From assembly GCF_003096195.1 (NCBI RefSeq), contig NZ_CP023004.1:972501-1036500 (forward strand): a DNA stretch of 64,000 bases, in the 5' to 3' direction. The position numbers and the translations under genes are program-made. Shown here in pieces: positions 46,511-55,187 of the stretch (within the stretch, counting starts at the first letter, position 1; every line of letters begins with the position of its first letter). The stretch is from Ereboglobus luteus (GTDB lineage Bacteria; Verrucomicrobiota; Verrucomicrobiia; Opitutales; Opitutaceae). The notes below the pieces were generated by a model that was given only the letters and a program-made list of their open reading frames with translations, was not told the origin of the DNA and made no database searches.

Positions 46511-47961
46511 TTTTTTTCAACCTTCCTCTTGTTGCCGCCCCGGTTAGCCGGTGTTTTGGCTTTTGCCGGTCGTGACACAGGTTTTTTTGTCCGAACCGTT
46601 TTCTTTTTCCGGACGGATGCCTTGGTCTTGGTTGATGTCTTTTTCTTCGCGAATACTTTTTCGATCTCCATGATGTCGCCCTCAAAGTTCATCGCCTTGA
46701 GTCGGCGCATCATTGTCCGGGCATCGCCAACACTCACAGCGATCGAATCCAAAAGCGCGCGCATGGCCTTCTTTTGTGCAGCTAGACGCTCGCGCATTTC
46801 GGAGGAATAGGCGCCCAGCGCGAGGGAAAGCGTTTCAGCTGCGGTATGATAAGACGCTATTTCACTTGGATGAAGGTCCTGTCCATATACTGGAATGTCT
46901 GTGCTTCCGGCGGCACTTCCACGAACACTCCCCCCGCCTCGCCCTTCACCAGTTTGAAGCGGAACTGTTCTTGAATCTGCTGCAACTGCGTCACCTGCTG
47001 CTGCATCGCGCTGAGATTGGCCGCCAGCGATGACTGGGTCGCCGTTGTCTGCCGGATTTCGGCCTTCAGCGCCTCGCTTTGAGCCGTCAACCGTTTGACC
47101 TCCTCCGATCCCTTGGTTTTCTCCGCCTCCAAAGCCTTCACCTCGGCTTGCGCTGCTGCTTTCTGGGCCAAAGCCGTGTCGCGTGCCTTCAAATCCGCCT
47201 GACTCACCAGACTCGACCCGCTCAAAAGGCGCAGGGAAGCGACTGCCCCCGCGCATAGCAGGATGCACGCCACTGCCGTAATTGCCACCGCCTTCCAGAG
47301 GGTGCTGCGTGAAAGCTGTGCCGACTGGCGGACGTCCTCCTGTATAATGCGGGTCGTCTCGTCCTGTTTCGTGGTCACTTCCTTCGAAATGGCCTCCTGC
47401 CCCTTGGTAATCGTTTCCAGCACCTGCGGATCCGAAGCCTGGGGTTGTTCCAGTTTCTTGGCCAGGTTGCGCACTTCCTCGCTCGTCTGCGTAACCGTGG
47501 TAAAGAGCTCCATCTGGTTCGTATTGGCGCGCTCCTGCATCTCCGAAATCTTCTGCTCCAAATCCTGCGGATTGTGCATGCTCTCCAGCAACGCCTTCAC
47601 GACGTCCATCATCTCCTCGCGGCAAATCGTCCGGAAACGCTCGAAAAGCGTCCGGCGCCATTCCACTTCCATCTCCTGCAGGCGCAACTGGGCTTTTTGC
47701 TGAAACTGTGTCATCTGTGTGGGTTCGTTCGACATAATAAATTCCTTCCTGTTCTTCAATGATGCAGCTCTCCTGGGTTTCACGATCAATCACCTGCCAG
47801 CGGTTTTCGGACAAGGCGGCCACGTCGGCGCCAAGCGCCACAAGCTCCGAGAGAAAATTGTCCCACCGCTCTTGCACCGGTAAATCATCGGACGCGGACA
47901 GCACGACGCATTGGTGCATCAGGTGCATCACGGTTTCGATCATTTGGCTGGAACTACTCAT
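46507..47961 (-). CDS. Long frame spanning two likely coding segments and overlapping a third gene
   Basis: 484 codons. The first ~75 codons (47961 to about 47735: QERWDNFLSELVALGADVAALSENRWQ) and the last ~115 (46507 to about 46855: SYHTAAETLSLALGAYSSEMRERLAAQ, then a Lys-rich tail) read like real protein. The middle ~290 codons are Gly/Asp-rich and lie out of frame over a well supported gene (46857-47735). Its stop forms an ATGA overlap with the next gene, which argues that the 3' segment is translated. Three readings are possible: one overprinted protein, two separate small genes (the second perhaps from ATG 46797), or base-call errors; one extra C near 47780 would end the first segment as ETPGELHH. 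The Lys-rich tail suggests nucleic-acid or membrane-surface binding. No family recognised. Confidence 0.45.
   Translation of the reverse strand: MSSSSQMIETVMHLMHQCVVLSASDDLPVQERWDNFLSELVALGADVAALSENRWQVIDRETQESCIIEEQEGIYYVERTHTDDTVSAKSPVAPAGDGSGMAPDAFRAFPDDLPRGDDGRREGVAGEHAQSAGFGAEDFGDAGARQYEPDGALYHGYADERGSAQPGQETGTTPGFGSAGAGNDYQGAGGHFEGSDHETGRDDPHYTGGRPPVGTAFTQHPLEGGGNYGSGVHPAMRGGSRFPAPFERVESGESGGFEGTRHGFGPESSSASRGEGFGGGENQGIGGGQTVDGSKRGAEGRNPADNGDPVIAGGQSQRDAAAGDAVAADSRTVPLQTGEGRGGGSVRGSAAGSTDIPVYGQDLHPSEIASYHTAAETLSLALGAYSSEMRERLAAQKKAMRALLDSIAVSVGDARTMMRRLKAMNFEGDIMEIEKVFAKKKTSTKTKASVRKKKTVRTKKPVSRPAKAKTPANRGGNKRKVEKK
46857..47735 (-). CDS. Membrane protein with two coiled-coil regions
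   Basis: 292 aa from the ATG at 47735, preceded by a strong Shine-Dalgarno (AGGAAGGA). A cytoplasmic helical region (about 10-145, coiled-coil heptads such as LEQKISEMQERANTN) is followed by one transmembrane helix (147-168) and a second coiled coil (about 175-262: ALAQKAAAQAEVKALEAEKTKG, MQQQVTQLQQIQEQF). A short globular end closes the protein. It is placed among pilus/secretion genes, between PilO-like and GspC-like genes, so it may be an extra inner-membrane scaffold of the machine. No known family recognised. A second long frame covers the same DNA. Confidence 0.8.
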   Translation of the reverse strand: MSNEPTQMTQFQQKAQLRLQEMEVEWRRTLFERFRTICREEMMDVVKALLESMHNPQDLEQKISEMQERANTNQMELFTTVTQTSEEVRNLAKKLEQPQASDPQVLETITKGQEAISKEVTTKQDETTRIIQEDVRQSAQLSRSTLWKAVAITAVACILLCAGAVASLRLLSGSSLVSQADLKARDTALAQKAAAQAEVKALEAEKTKGSEEVKRLTAQSEALKAEIRQTTATQSSLAANLSAMQQQVTQLQQIQEQFRFKLVKGEAGGVFVEVPPEAQTFQYMDRTFIQVK

Positions 47962-48007
47962 TGTTTTTCTGGACTCGTTTTGTATCTAAATGGATTCGGG
48001 TGCTTTT

Positions 48008-48727
48008 TTAGTTGCTGATCGAGCCCAATGCAAAACGGGCTTTTTGAAGGCGGTTGGTCAGGGCCTCGGCCTGTTGCTGCAACGCAATCAATTCATGCTG
48101 CGAAGCATCGACCTCGGCGCGAACCTGCTCCTTTTGTTTTTGCAACGCGGCGATCTCGGTGCGAATCGCTTCCATGCGATGAAGCATTTGCACGCGCTTG
48201 CGGAGCACTTGCGCCTGCACGGCGTCGTTGGTAAACACTTGGGCGAAAGTCGGGTTTCCGTATTCCGACGCGATTTGCTCAACAGCGCGCTTCATGCGCA
48301 TGATCATCTCATCGCGCAGTTGAGAGGCCTCGGTTCCTCCGGGACCGGGAATGGACGTTTTCTTTGACTTCATTTTTACCTGAGGATCGGAATAGGGCTT
48401 GGCTCCTTTCATGAGCTCTCCCAATCCATCATCGAACTGCATGGGGACAGATGGAGCCGATGTCGGTTGCGCCACGGGTGCGCTTGGCGCAACCATCGAA
48501 GTTTGAGGCGCGGGCTTCGCGGGTTGCGGCGCGGCCTGCACAGGCAATTGCACTTGCGCCTCGCGAACGGGTTCCTTGTTTGCAACCGCCTGTTTGGTTA
48601 CGGGGCCGGCGGGAATGACCATTGGTGCGGCCAAGCGCGGCGTGGCGGTTTGCGCACAAAGGACGCCGGACAACAGAACAACCGGCAGCACCGTCAGCAG
48701 GGAGAGTTTCATGGTGTGTGATTTCAT
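48008..48727 (-). CDS. Exported protein with Pro-rich linker and C-terminal coiled coil
   Basis: 239 aa from the ATG at 48727 (48712 is an alternative). A signal peptide (LLTVLPVVLLSGVLCAQ) leads into a Pro/Ala/Gln-rich, probably disordered linker (about 28-95). A conserved-looking block follows (GLGELMKGAKPYSDPQVKMKSKK), then a helical region with coiled-coil periodicity to the end (LRKRVQMLHRMEAIRTEIAALQKQKEQVRAEV). The gene starts 12 bp after the PilO-like gene and is on the same strand. Likely a periplasmic part of the secretion/pilus machine; no family identified. Confidence 0.72.
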   Translation of the reverse strand: MKSHTMKLSLLTVLPVVLLSGVLCAQTATPRLAAPMVIPAGPVTKQAVANKEPVREAQVQLPVQAAPQPAKPAPQTSMVAPSAPVAQPTSAPSVPMQFDDGLGELMKGAKPYSDPQVKMKSKKTSIPGPGGTEASQLRDEMIMRMKRAVEQIASEYGNPTFAQVFTNDAVQAQVLRKRVQMLHRMEAIRTEIAALQKQKEQVRAEVDASQHELIALQQQAEALTNRLQKARFALGSISN

Positions 48728-48739
48728 GGGTAGTGCGGG

Positions 48740-49282
48740 TTACTCGGGGTTTTTTACATAAACTGTGAGCGAGAGACTGATCCGGCTAAACTCGCGTTTG
48801 CGGCTGTCCCCGATGGTTTGTATATCAACACTGTCCACAGCGAGAGAATCAATTTCTTTTAGCCGGTTGAATAAGGCTAGGACTTCCGGCCAAACTGACA
48901 CGGGCGCACTACCACGCGCAATTTGATAATGCCGCTTGATAAATTCCTCCGTGGGGTTCTCCGAACGGGCAAGCACGGACCACGTTGGACGCAACCCCGT
49001 GATGAAGGCATCCGCTTCCGATCCAGTCATCATTGAGGCGCGCACTTTATTCGCATCAGCACGCGCCTGCTCGGCTTTGTTGTCGGAATAATCGCCCGAC
49101 AGGCTGGTCACGCTTTTCCGGGTATTGTTGATTGACGAGTTGAGGCGTGTGACCGCGGCCTTGTTGCTCTTGCTGGTTGTATACCAATAATAAATCAACC
49201 CCGCGCACAAAATAAAAGCAGCAGCAGCAGCAAACGCCCACACCGGAGTCGCGCGATAGGTTATTTTTTTTGTCTGTTGCAT
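48740..49282 (-). CDS. PilO/GspM-like inner-membrane protein
   Basis: 180 aa. One N-terminal transmembrane helix (about 13-33), a helical stretch in the periplasm (SNKAAVTRLNSSINNTRKSVTSL) and a C-terminal alpha/beta domain (about 85-180, ending SLSLTVYVKNPE). This is the layout of PilO and GspM, which pair with PilN/GspL below the secretin. Sequence identity is not strong enough to name it, but it directly follows the PilN/GspL-like gene (47 bp), the usual order. Moderate confidence in the role. Confidence 0.65.
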   Translation of the reverse strand: MQQTKKITYRATPVWAFAAAAAFILCAGLIYYWYTTSKSNKAAVTRLNSSINNTRKSVTSLSGDYSDNKAEQARADANKVRASMMTGSEADAFITGLRPTWSVLARSENPTEEFIKRHYQIARGSAPVSVWPEVLALFNRLKEIDSLAVDSVDIQTIGDSRKREFSRISLSLTVYVKNPE

Positions 49283-49329
49283 TGGTTTCTGAAAGTGAGG
49301 TTCTGATGTTGCATGCCGAGGTTCGGAGC

Positions 49330-50679
49330 CTAGTGGCCCCCGGCAGACGTTGCGTTTTCAATACTCGGTTTCGGAGTGGTTCCCTCCACGATAAAATCCC
49401 CCGTGTTTGTGCTGTATTTGTTTCCGCCCTGATTCACCAGAAGACCTGCAATTGAGCCCTCCAAGGTGCGCTTGATTGCCGTGGTCGGGTCGGTGGAGTC
49501 GCTCCCTACCCTTGGTTGGGAAACGCTTTGTTTCCAAAAGATGCCCGCCAATCGGAATGTTTGGTCGCTGATGTTCATGGATGTGAGCGTGGCATCCCGC
49601 GGTATCGCCACGGGCAGCATCTGCACCAGTTGCTGGCGTCCGTTAGAATATTCAAAAATTTCTTGCGAATACAATTTCCGCAATGTTTCCATCTCCCGCT
49701 TGTTGTTTTCCAAGCGCATTTTTTGCGCGGCAAGCGCGCCTTGCTGCGCATTGAGCTCCCGGATGGTTTTCCTTTCCTTCTGGAGCTGCAAATAGGCAAA
49801 AATGCCAAACCCCAAAAATATAACCAGCAGCACGGCCGCCGCAATCTGGAGCCCGAAGTCCAAAACGATGGTCTTGGGCATGTCTTCCATCAGCGAGCTG
49901 GGGTGCTTAGAAGGGACACTCAAAAGCAAAAGCTCAAGGGCCGAAAACCCTAGCACTTCGACCTGCGCCTGAGATTGCAGCACATCCCAATAGGGGCACT
50001 GGGTCTTCACATCCGTGCCGGGAGCCTGATAAATGCGCATTTGCGGCCGCTGTCCGCCGTCCTCGAAAGTCACCCCGTATTCGCCAAAAATCATACTGAT
50101 CTCGGACCAGACATCATAGGCTTCCTGACGCTTGCCAGCATACAGTTTGCGACAGGCTTTCATGCCGGACGTGGTGTTGATATAGACAAAGGCTTGGCTG
50201 TCCTTGTCCACAATCATAAAAATACTGGTGCGCCCCGGCGTCGACGCGGCGTGCATGGCCAGCGTCGCCAGCGGAAATGCCCGCGGAACGGAATACCCCA
50301 AATCCATGAGGCTTGAACAGAGCACGCTCAATGACGGCACGGCCTCATACGAGCAAAATGTGCCAAAACTGCCCCCAGAACCCGGAAGTGGCCACGGCTG
50401 CTGGAAACCCCACCCTGTCAGATTGTTTGCAATCGATTCATGGCTGCCTGACAATGCCTCGCGGACAATCGGCCTGCCGCCTCCCGGACACTCGGCAAAC
50501 TCAGTCTGCATGACATCGGGATCATAAGCTAGCACCAAACTGGACTTCTTCTTATAGTGCTCCTGCACAACTGCCGCCGAATCCTCCAGCCGGACAAGTG
50601 GCTTGCGCAGCCAGCCCTTTACCGGATCATTGTAATATACGGTTTTCTCCCAGATAAACAGGCCTTGTGGCTTTGCCAT
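49330..50679 (-). CDS. PilN/GspL-like protein with large cytoplasmic domain
   Basis: 449 aa. The first ~265 residues are cytoplasmic and could be a diverged PilM/GspL-type actin-like domain (FMIVDKDSQAFVYINT). One transmembrane helix lies at about 275-297. A coiled coil follows (LQLQKERKTIRELNAQQGALAAQKMRLENNKREMETL) and then a PilN-like periplasmic domain (LVQMLPVAIPRDATLTSMNISDQTFRLAGIF). GspL is organised the same way; in T4P systems PilM and PilN are separate. It is the first gene after the major pilin and its terminator. It should contact the ATPase on the inside and the PilO-like protein outside. Confidence 0.72.
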   Translation of the reverse strand: MAKPQGLFIWEKTVYYNDPVKGWLRKPLVRLEDSAAVVQEHYKKKSSLVLAYDPDVMQTEFAECPGGGRPIVREALSGSHESIANNLTGWGFQQPWPLPGSGGSFGTFCSYEAVPSLSVLCSSLMDLGYSVPRAFPLATLAMHAASTPGRTSIFMIVDKDSQAFVYINTTSGMKACRKLYAGKRQEAYDVWSEISMIFGEYGVTFEDGGQRPQMRIYQAPGTDVKTQCPYWDVLQSQAQVEVLGFSALELLLLSVPSKHPSSLMEDMPKTIVLDFGLQIAAAVLLVIFLGFGIFAYLQLQKERKTIRELNAQQGALAAQKMRLENNKREMETLRKLYSQEIFEYSNGRQQLVQMLPVAIPRDATLTSMNISDQTFRLAGIFWKQSVSQPRVGSDSTDPTTAIKRTLEGSIAGLLVNQGGNKYSTNTGDFIVEGTTPKPSIENATSAGGH

Positions 50680-50690
50680 GGTATTGTTTT

Positions 50691-50731
50691 AAGAAAAGAA
50701 GCGGGACGGGGAGGTTGCCTCCACGCCCCGC
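50691..50731 (-). terminator. Strong intrinsic terminator after the major pilin gene
   Basis: A 14-bp stem with one mismatch (50718-50731 with 50701-50714, loop of 3) is followed on the minus strand by TTCTTTTCTT (50700-50691). It lies between the pilin stop (50808) and the PilN-like start (50679). A partial terminator here would let the pilin be made in excess over downstream parts. Confidence 0.82.
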
Positions 50732-50807
50732 TGTTGAGTGTTAATCTCTCGTCCGAATATGATTATTTATTAAATAGCATATTCACACAAAAGACCGGTC
50801 AGATCCC

Positions 50808-51632
50808 TTACAGGTTGGCGAGGAAGTAGTAGCCGGTGACGTCGCCGTTTTGGGTAGTAGCACCGTCAACAACAAAGCGGCCCTTCTGCTGCGTGACGAG
50901 AGGGGTGGCTGCCTTGAGATCCATCTCATTGAGGGCTCCGTTGATTTCCTCGGATATCTTTTCCGCATCCTTCATGGTCAGGCCGGGAATGACAACATAT
51001 GCAACGCGCGAGCCTTTGACAAGGTTGCTAAATCCGTCGATTCTGAAGTTTACTTCCTTGTCGGCGTTCATTGTCCCGTTGGCGTTGTAAGTGCCGGGAA
51101 CCAGTGTGTTAGGACCGGCAGCGGCACATTCCGCGCGCACCCACTGGGTCCAGTTATTGGTGACACCAGCGGCGGTCCCGTCAACATTCAGCTCCGTCCA
51201 CTTGTTCTTCCTGCGGTTCCACGCACGTTCCTTGTTTAGCTGGGCACCGTTTTGCACACCATCAACGCCTACGCGCCAGTTTGGGTAACGCTCCAGTGTG
51301 CCAGCAGCGAGGAAAATGATTTCCAAGTGCAGATCTGTGTCGGCGTTGAGAGCAGTTCCAGCCGCAGCCGCAGCCGTGGTGTCAACTACCGTGTCATGAG
51401 TCGCGGCCTTGGTAAGCGGAAGGCGTCCAGAGGACTCCGAAAGAGCGAGATACGCCAAGGTAGCTGTTTCCAAGTTCTTGAAGTTGGAAACAGTCGAGAT
51501 GATGCGGGCGCGGTTGATGGCTGAGAGAACGCCAACGGAGATGACGCTGATGAGGATCGCGATAATGGCGAGCACACCAAGCATTTCTACGAGCGTGAAA
51601 CCCTTGCGGGAGTTGATCTTATTATGTTTCAT
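50808..51632 (-). CDS. Major type IV pilin / GspG-like pseudopilin
   Basis: 274 aa. The prepilin leader is short and basic (MKHNKINSRKG), followed by the mature N-terminus FTLVEMLGVLAIIAILISVISVGVL with Glu at +5, cleaved and methylated by a prepilin peptidase located elsewhere. The helix continues to about residue 65; the globular domain includes YLALSESSGRLPLTK and ends with GYYFLANL. It is longer than typical GspG (about 140 residues). Placement between the ATPase and the PilN-like gene, with its own terminator, marks it as the main fibre subunit. Confidence 0.9.
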   Translation of the reverse strand: MKHNKINSRKGFTLVEMLGVLAIIAILISVISVGVLSAINRARIISTVSNFKNLETATLAYLALSESSGRLPLTKAATHDTVVDTTAAAAAGTALNADTDLHLEIIFLAAGTLERYPNWRVGVDGVQNGAQLNKERAWNRRKNKWTELNVDGTAAGVTNNWTQWVRAECAAAGPNTLVPGTYNANGTMNADKEVNFRIDGFSNLVKGSRVAYVVIPGLTMKDAEKISEEINGALNEMDLKAATPLVTQQKGRFVVDGATTQNGDVTGYYFLANL

Positions 51633-51674
51633 TATGTTTTATTTGGTTTTGTCTATCGGTTGTTGTCTTCGGGA

Positions 51675-53432
51675 TTAATCGGGATCTTCTGATTCCGTTT
51701 GCGCAATCACCTCCTCAATGGAGGTCTGCCCCTGCACGGCCTTGAGAAAGCCGTCCTGTCGCAGCGTGCGGAAAATCGAACTTCCCGTTTGTTCAGTTTC
51801 GGTTGCACAAAGTTCTCTTGCATGCGCTTCGCATTCGCGCAAGGCATCTTTTCCCTGCCGCACAATAATGTCGGCGAAGGGTTCGACCGGGCGGCACTCA
51901 TACAGCCCGACTCGCCCCTTGTAACCGCTGCCGCTACATATATTACAGCCGCCGGGTTTGGGACGGTAAAGGGTTTCGTCGGCTTGCAGTTTGATGCCGT
52001 GGATTTCCGCCAGCGACGCGCTCTGCGGATGCGGCTCCTTGCAGGCGCACAGGCGCCGGATAAGCCGTTGCGAGACAAAAAGATTGACCGCACCGATGAT
52101 GATGCTCGGCTCCACCCCGATGTCGATCAGGCGCGTGATGCCGCCGAGCGCGGTGTTGGCGTGGAGCGTGGAAAACCCGGTGTGACCGGTAAGCGCCGCG
52201 CGCATGGAAAGCTCGGCGGTCTCCTTGTCGCGGGTCTCGCCCACGAGGATGTAGTCGGGATCCTGACGAAGCAGGGAGCGCAATCCGAGACCAAAGGTCA
52301 GCGACTCGGTGACCTCGGTCTGGCGGATATTGCGGAACTCGTATTCGACCGGATCCTCAAGCGTCATCATCGTGTAGTTGGTAACGTCGAGCGTGTTTAT
52401 GATCGAATATAGCGAAGTCGTTTTTCCCGATCCCGTGGGACCCACAAAATACGTGAAACCAAAGGGCGCGTTGGCCGCGCCTAGAATTGCCGCCTTGGTG
52501 TCGTCAAGCATACCGAGTTTTTCGAGCGGCACAATGCCTTTGGACTGGTCAAGGATACGAATGACGACACTCTCGCCATAAAGCGTAGGCAGCGACGAAA
52601 AGCGCAAGTTGATTTTCTTTCCGGCAAGCACGAGTTTAGCACGGCCATCCTGCGGAATATGCTTCACCGCGATGTCCAGCCCGCCCTTCATCTTGATGCG
52701 CGCGGCCACCGATTCGCGGACGGCATTGTCAATGACCTTGTAGGGCTGCATGGCTCCATCGACGCGGAATTTGATCTGCGTGAGCACCTCCTCGGGCACC
52801 ACATGGATGTCGGACACGCCCATGTTGACGGCATCGGTCACCAAAAGATCGAAAAAGCGCCCGGGGTCGGAAACATCGGCGCGTGTGGCGTAAAGCTCCT
52901 CAAGCTTGGCAAGCACCTCGGCCTCGGGAGCGATGTGATACTCAAAAACCGTGATGCCGTAGCGTCCGAGCGCCTGTGTGGCTTCGGCAAACCCGGGAAT
53001 CGAGGGATCGCTCACCGCGAGACTGACCATCGAGCCATTGCGACGCATGGGCAGCACACGCAACCGGCGTGCAATCGTCGGCGACAGCAACCGCGCAACC
53101 TCCATGCTGATACGCGTGGAACTAAGCGTGATGACGGGCAGCTTGTGATGCTCGGAGATGAGTTTGGTCAGGTTGAACGGCGTTATGATGCCAAGCTCGA
53201 CCAGCACGCTGCCAAAACTGGAGCGGCGCCCTTGTTGATTGTAATAGTCTGTGGCGATCTTGATGCTCGACGCGCCCACGCCTTTGTCGCGCAGCGCCTG
53301 CGGCATCCACAAAAAATCACTCTCGAAACGGGATTGCGGTTTGCCTCCGGGAGTCACGCCTCCGACCACCGCGCCATTGTCCGATTTGGACAGGCCGGGT
53401 GCTGGTGTTTTTTTTGTGAGAAGCGTGCTCAT
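51675..53432 (-). CDS. Type II secretion / type IV pilus assembly ATPase (GspE/PilB/MshE family)
   Basis: 585 aa. The N-terminal MshEN-type domain (about 70-165: FGSVLVELGIITPFNLTKLISEHHKLPV) can bind cyclic di-GMP in relatives. The catalytic domain has VSDIHVVPEE, Walker A GPTGSGKTTSL (331-341), an Asp box (MMTLEDPVEYEF), Walker B DPDYILVGETRD and the His box ALTGHTGFSTLHAN. The zinc-binding tetracysteine is present as CAC and CNIC (RLCACKEPH and GGCNICSGSGYKGRVG). It hydrolyses ATP to drive pilin addition. Located between the secretin and the major pilin. Confidence 0.95.
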   Translation of the reverse strand: MSTLLTKKTPAPGLSKSDNGAVVGGVTPGGKPQSRFESDFLWMPQALRDKGVGASSIKIATDYYNQQGRRSSFGSVLVELGIITPFNLTKLISEHHKLPVITLSSTRISMEVARLLSPTIARRLRVLPMRRNGSMVSLAVSDPSIPGFAEATQALGRYGITVFEYHIAPEAEVLAKLEELYATRADVSDPGRFFDLLVTDAVNMGVSDIHVVPEEVLTQIKFRVDGAMQPYKVIDNAVRESVAARIKMKGGLDIAVKHIPQDGRAKLVLAGKKINLRFSSLPTLYGESVVIRILDQSKGIVPLEKLGMLDDTKAAILGAANAPFGFTYFVGPTGSGKTTSLYSIINTLDVTNYTMMTLEDPVEYEFRNIRQTEVTESLTFGLGLRSLLRQDPDYILVGETRDKETAELSMRAALTGHTGFSTLHANTALGGITRLIDIGVEPSIIIGAVNLFVSQRLIRRLCACKEPHPQSASLAEIHGIKLQADETLYRPKPGGCNICSGSGYKGRVGLYECRPVEPFADIIVRQGKDALRECEAHARELCATETEQTGSSIFRTLRQDGFLKAVQGQTSIEEVIAQTESEDPD

Positions 53433-53465
53433 TGCTGACCGTTTTTGTTTTTGAAATCTATTTTT

Positions 53466-55172
53466 CTAATCCAACAGAGAGATGGTTTCCACCGGACGGC
53501 TGGAGGTCGAGGCAGCCCCGGACATGGTTCTGGAATAGGCGGAAGGCGACGGCGCATTGGCACCCAAGGCGGAGCGCACGGCACGGCTGTTGCGATCCGC
53601 CTCGCCCTGATCCTGCGGTGACAAACTGGAGCCGGGCGTTATGATGCGCGGCGTCAGGAAGATCACCAATTCCGTCTTTGTCGTGTATTTCCCCTCCGAG
53701 CGGAAGAGGCGCCCGAGCAGCGGAATCTTGCTCAAGCCCGGAACGCCGCGTGTGGTATCGGCAGTGCTGTCGCTCACAATACCCCCTATAATTGCGGTTT
53801 CACCCGAGCGCAAACGGACAATTGTTGATGTGGTCTTCACATACAACGCGGGCGCGTTGAGCGAACCATCCTTCGATGTAATCTCCTCCTTCAGGCGGGT
53901 AATGGCTGGAGTGACGTCCAGCGTGATGTCACCATTGTCCGCAATTTGCGGCGTGATCGCAATCATCGTGCCAATGGAGATGCTCTGGATATCATACTGC
54001 TTGGTTTGATAAATGTTGTCCGAAAGCGAACCCATTGTCTGCGTGCTCTCCGAGCGCAATTGGAAATAGGGACGATCCTCGGTGTCCTTGATATAGGCTG
54101 TCTGGTTGTTGATGGTGATCAGGCGCGGAGAAGTCACGGTATTGAGATTGCCCTGCTCGGAAAGCGCCTGAATCACGGCGCTGATCTTGCCCGCGCTGAT
54201 CGTGCCCGCAAAGGTGTCGGGGTTAAAACTGAAACCGCCCAGCGAAGTTGCGGTTACGTTGGTGTTGGTGAAGGCCCCGCTGATCGTGGTTTGAGCATCA
54301 CCACTTCCCGCCTTCACAAGCGGCGTGGCAATCTGGGTGGAACCAATGATGATATTGCCGATACTGGTGGCCGCCTGCGACCAGTCGATACCCAGCTTGT
54401 TTTGATCAAGCAACTGCACTTCGACAATTTTGCCGACGATTTCGACCTGCTGCCCGATGCGACTATTCACCGTGCCCAGAAAGCGTTCGAGGTGATCATG
54501 CGTATGGCGGGAAGCGGTCGCGATGATCGTGCCCGAAAAACGGTCAAACACTATGCGTTCATCCTTGCCTTTCAACTCCTTGATTTCCGCCTCAAATTTA
54601 TCCCAAAACGGAGTGTCGTTGGTAGTGTCGAGGGATACACTGGCCTCGTCCTCGTTTTCGCTCCCCCCGCTGCCGCCGCCGCCTCCTCCTCCACCGCTAC
54701 TGCCGCCGCCGCCACTTTGTGAGGCATCGTAATTGGTCTGTCCGAGGTTGACGGTCGCCTTCGAGGCACCTTTGCGCTCAAGCTTGGGGTATTCAACCTG
54801 ATAAACAATAGTCTTGAAACGGCGCACGGTGATATACCCCATTTCCTCCAACTGCCAGTAATATCCCTCGGATATGCACAGGGCGTCGAGGATACCGCGC
54901 AACGTGATGTTATGGAATTCGACATTCACATCCCCCGTTACGTCCTTGTCGCATATAATGCTTATGCCATAGGAGCGCCCGAGCGATTGAAACACCTTGG
55001 CAATCGGTTGCTCGTCCTGACTGAAATAGGGAATCGTGCGCATCAACACTTCCTCGGGCTCAAGAGGCGCATTGTCATCCTGGGCCTGCAGCGCGAGCCC
55101 CGTAGAAAAAACGGTCAAAAACGCGGCGAACCGGATGAGAGAGCGTAAACGATGTGCGAACGTGGGAAGCAT
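53466..55172 (-). CDS. Secretin (GspD/PilQ/MshL family)
   Basis: 568 aa with a signal peptide (FAAFLTVFSTGLALQAQ). An STN/N0-type domain follows (about 50-120: IAKVFQSLGRSYGISIICDKDV), then a Gly/Ser-rich linker (154-170), one secretin N domain (about 185-250) and the C-terminal secretin domain (VTSPRLITINNQTAYI, ITLDVTPAITRL, RSGETAIIGGIVSD, VPGLSKIPLLGRLFR, TKTELVIFLTPRII). Only one or two N domains makes it closer to MshL/PilQ than to classical GspD. It forms the outer-membrane gate. No pilotin or GspC-specific sequence is seen next to it. Confidence 0.95.
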   Translation of the reverse strand: MLPTFAHRLRSLIRFAAFLTVFSTGLALQAQDDNAPLEPEEVLMRTIPYFSQDEQPIAKVFQSLGRSYGISIICDKDVTGDVNVEFHNITLRGILDALCISEGYYWQLEEMGYITVRRFKTIVYQVEYPKLERKGASKATVNLGQTNYDASQSGGGGSSGGGGGGGGSGGSENEDEASVSLDTTNDTPFWDKFEAEIKELKGKDERIVFDRFSGTIIATASRHTHDHLERFLGTVNSRIGQQVEIVGKIVEVQLLDQNKLGIDWSQAATSIGNIIIGSTQIATPLVKAGSGDAQTTISGAFTNTNVTATSLGGFSFNPDTFAGTISAGKISAVIQALSEQGNLNTVTSPRLITINNQTAYIKDTEDRPYFQLRSESTQTMGSLSDNIYQTKQYDIQSISIGTMIAITPQIADNGDITLDVTPAITRLKEEITSKDGSLNAPALYVKTTSTIVRLRSGETAIIGGIVSDSTADTTRGVPGLSKIPLLGRLFRSEGKYTTKTELVIFLTPRIITPGSSLSPQDQGEADRNSRAVRSALGANAPSPSAYSRTMSGAASTSSRPVETISLLD

Positions 55173-55187
55173 GTGTGAAATAAAAAA

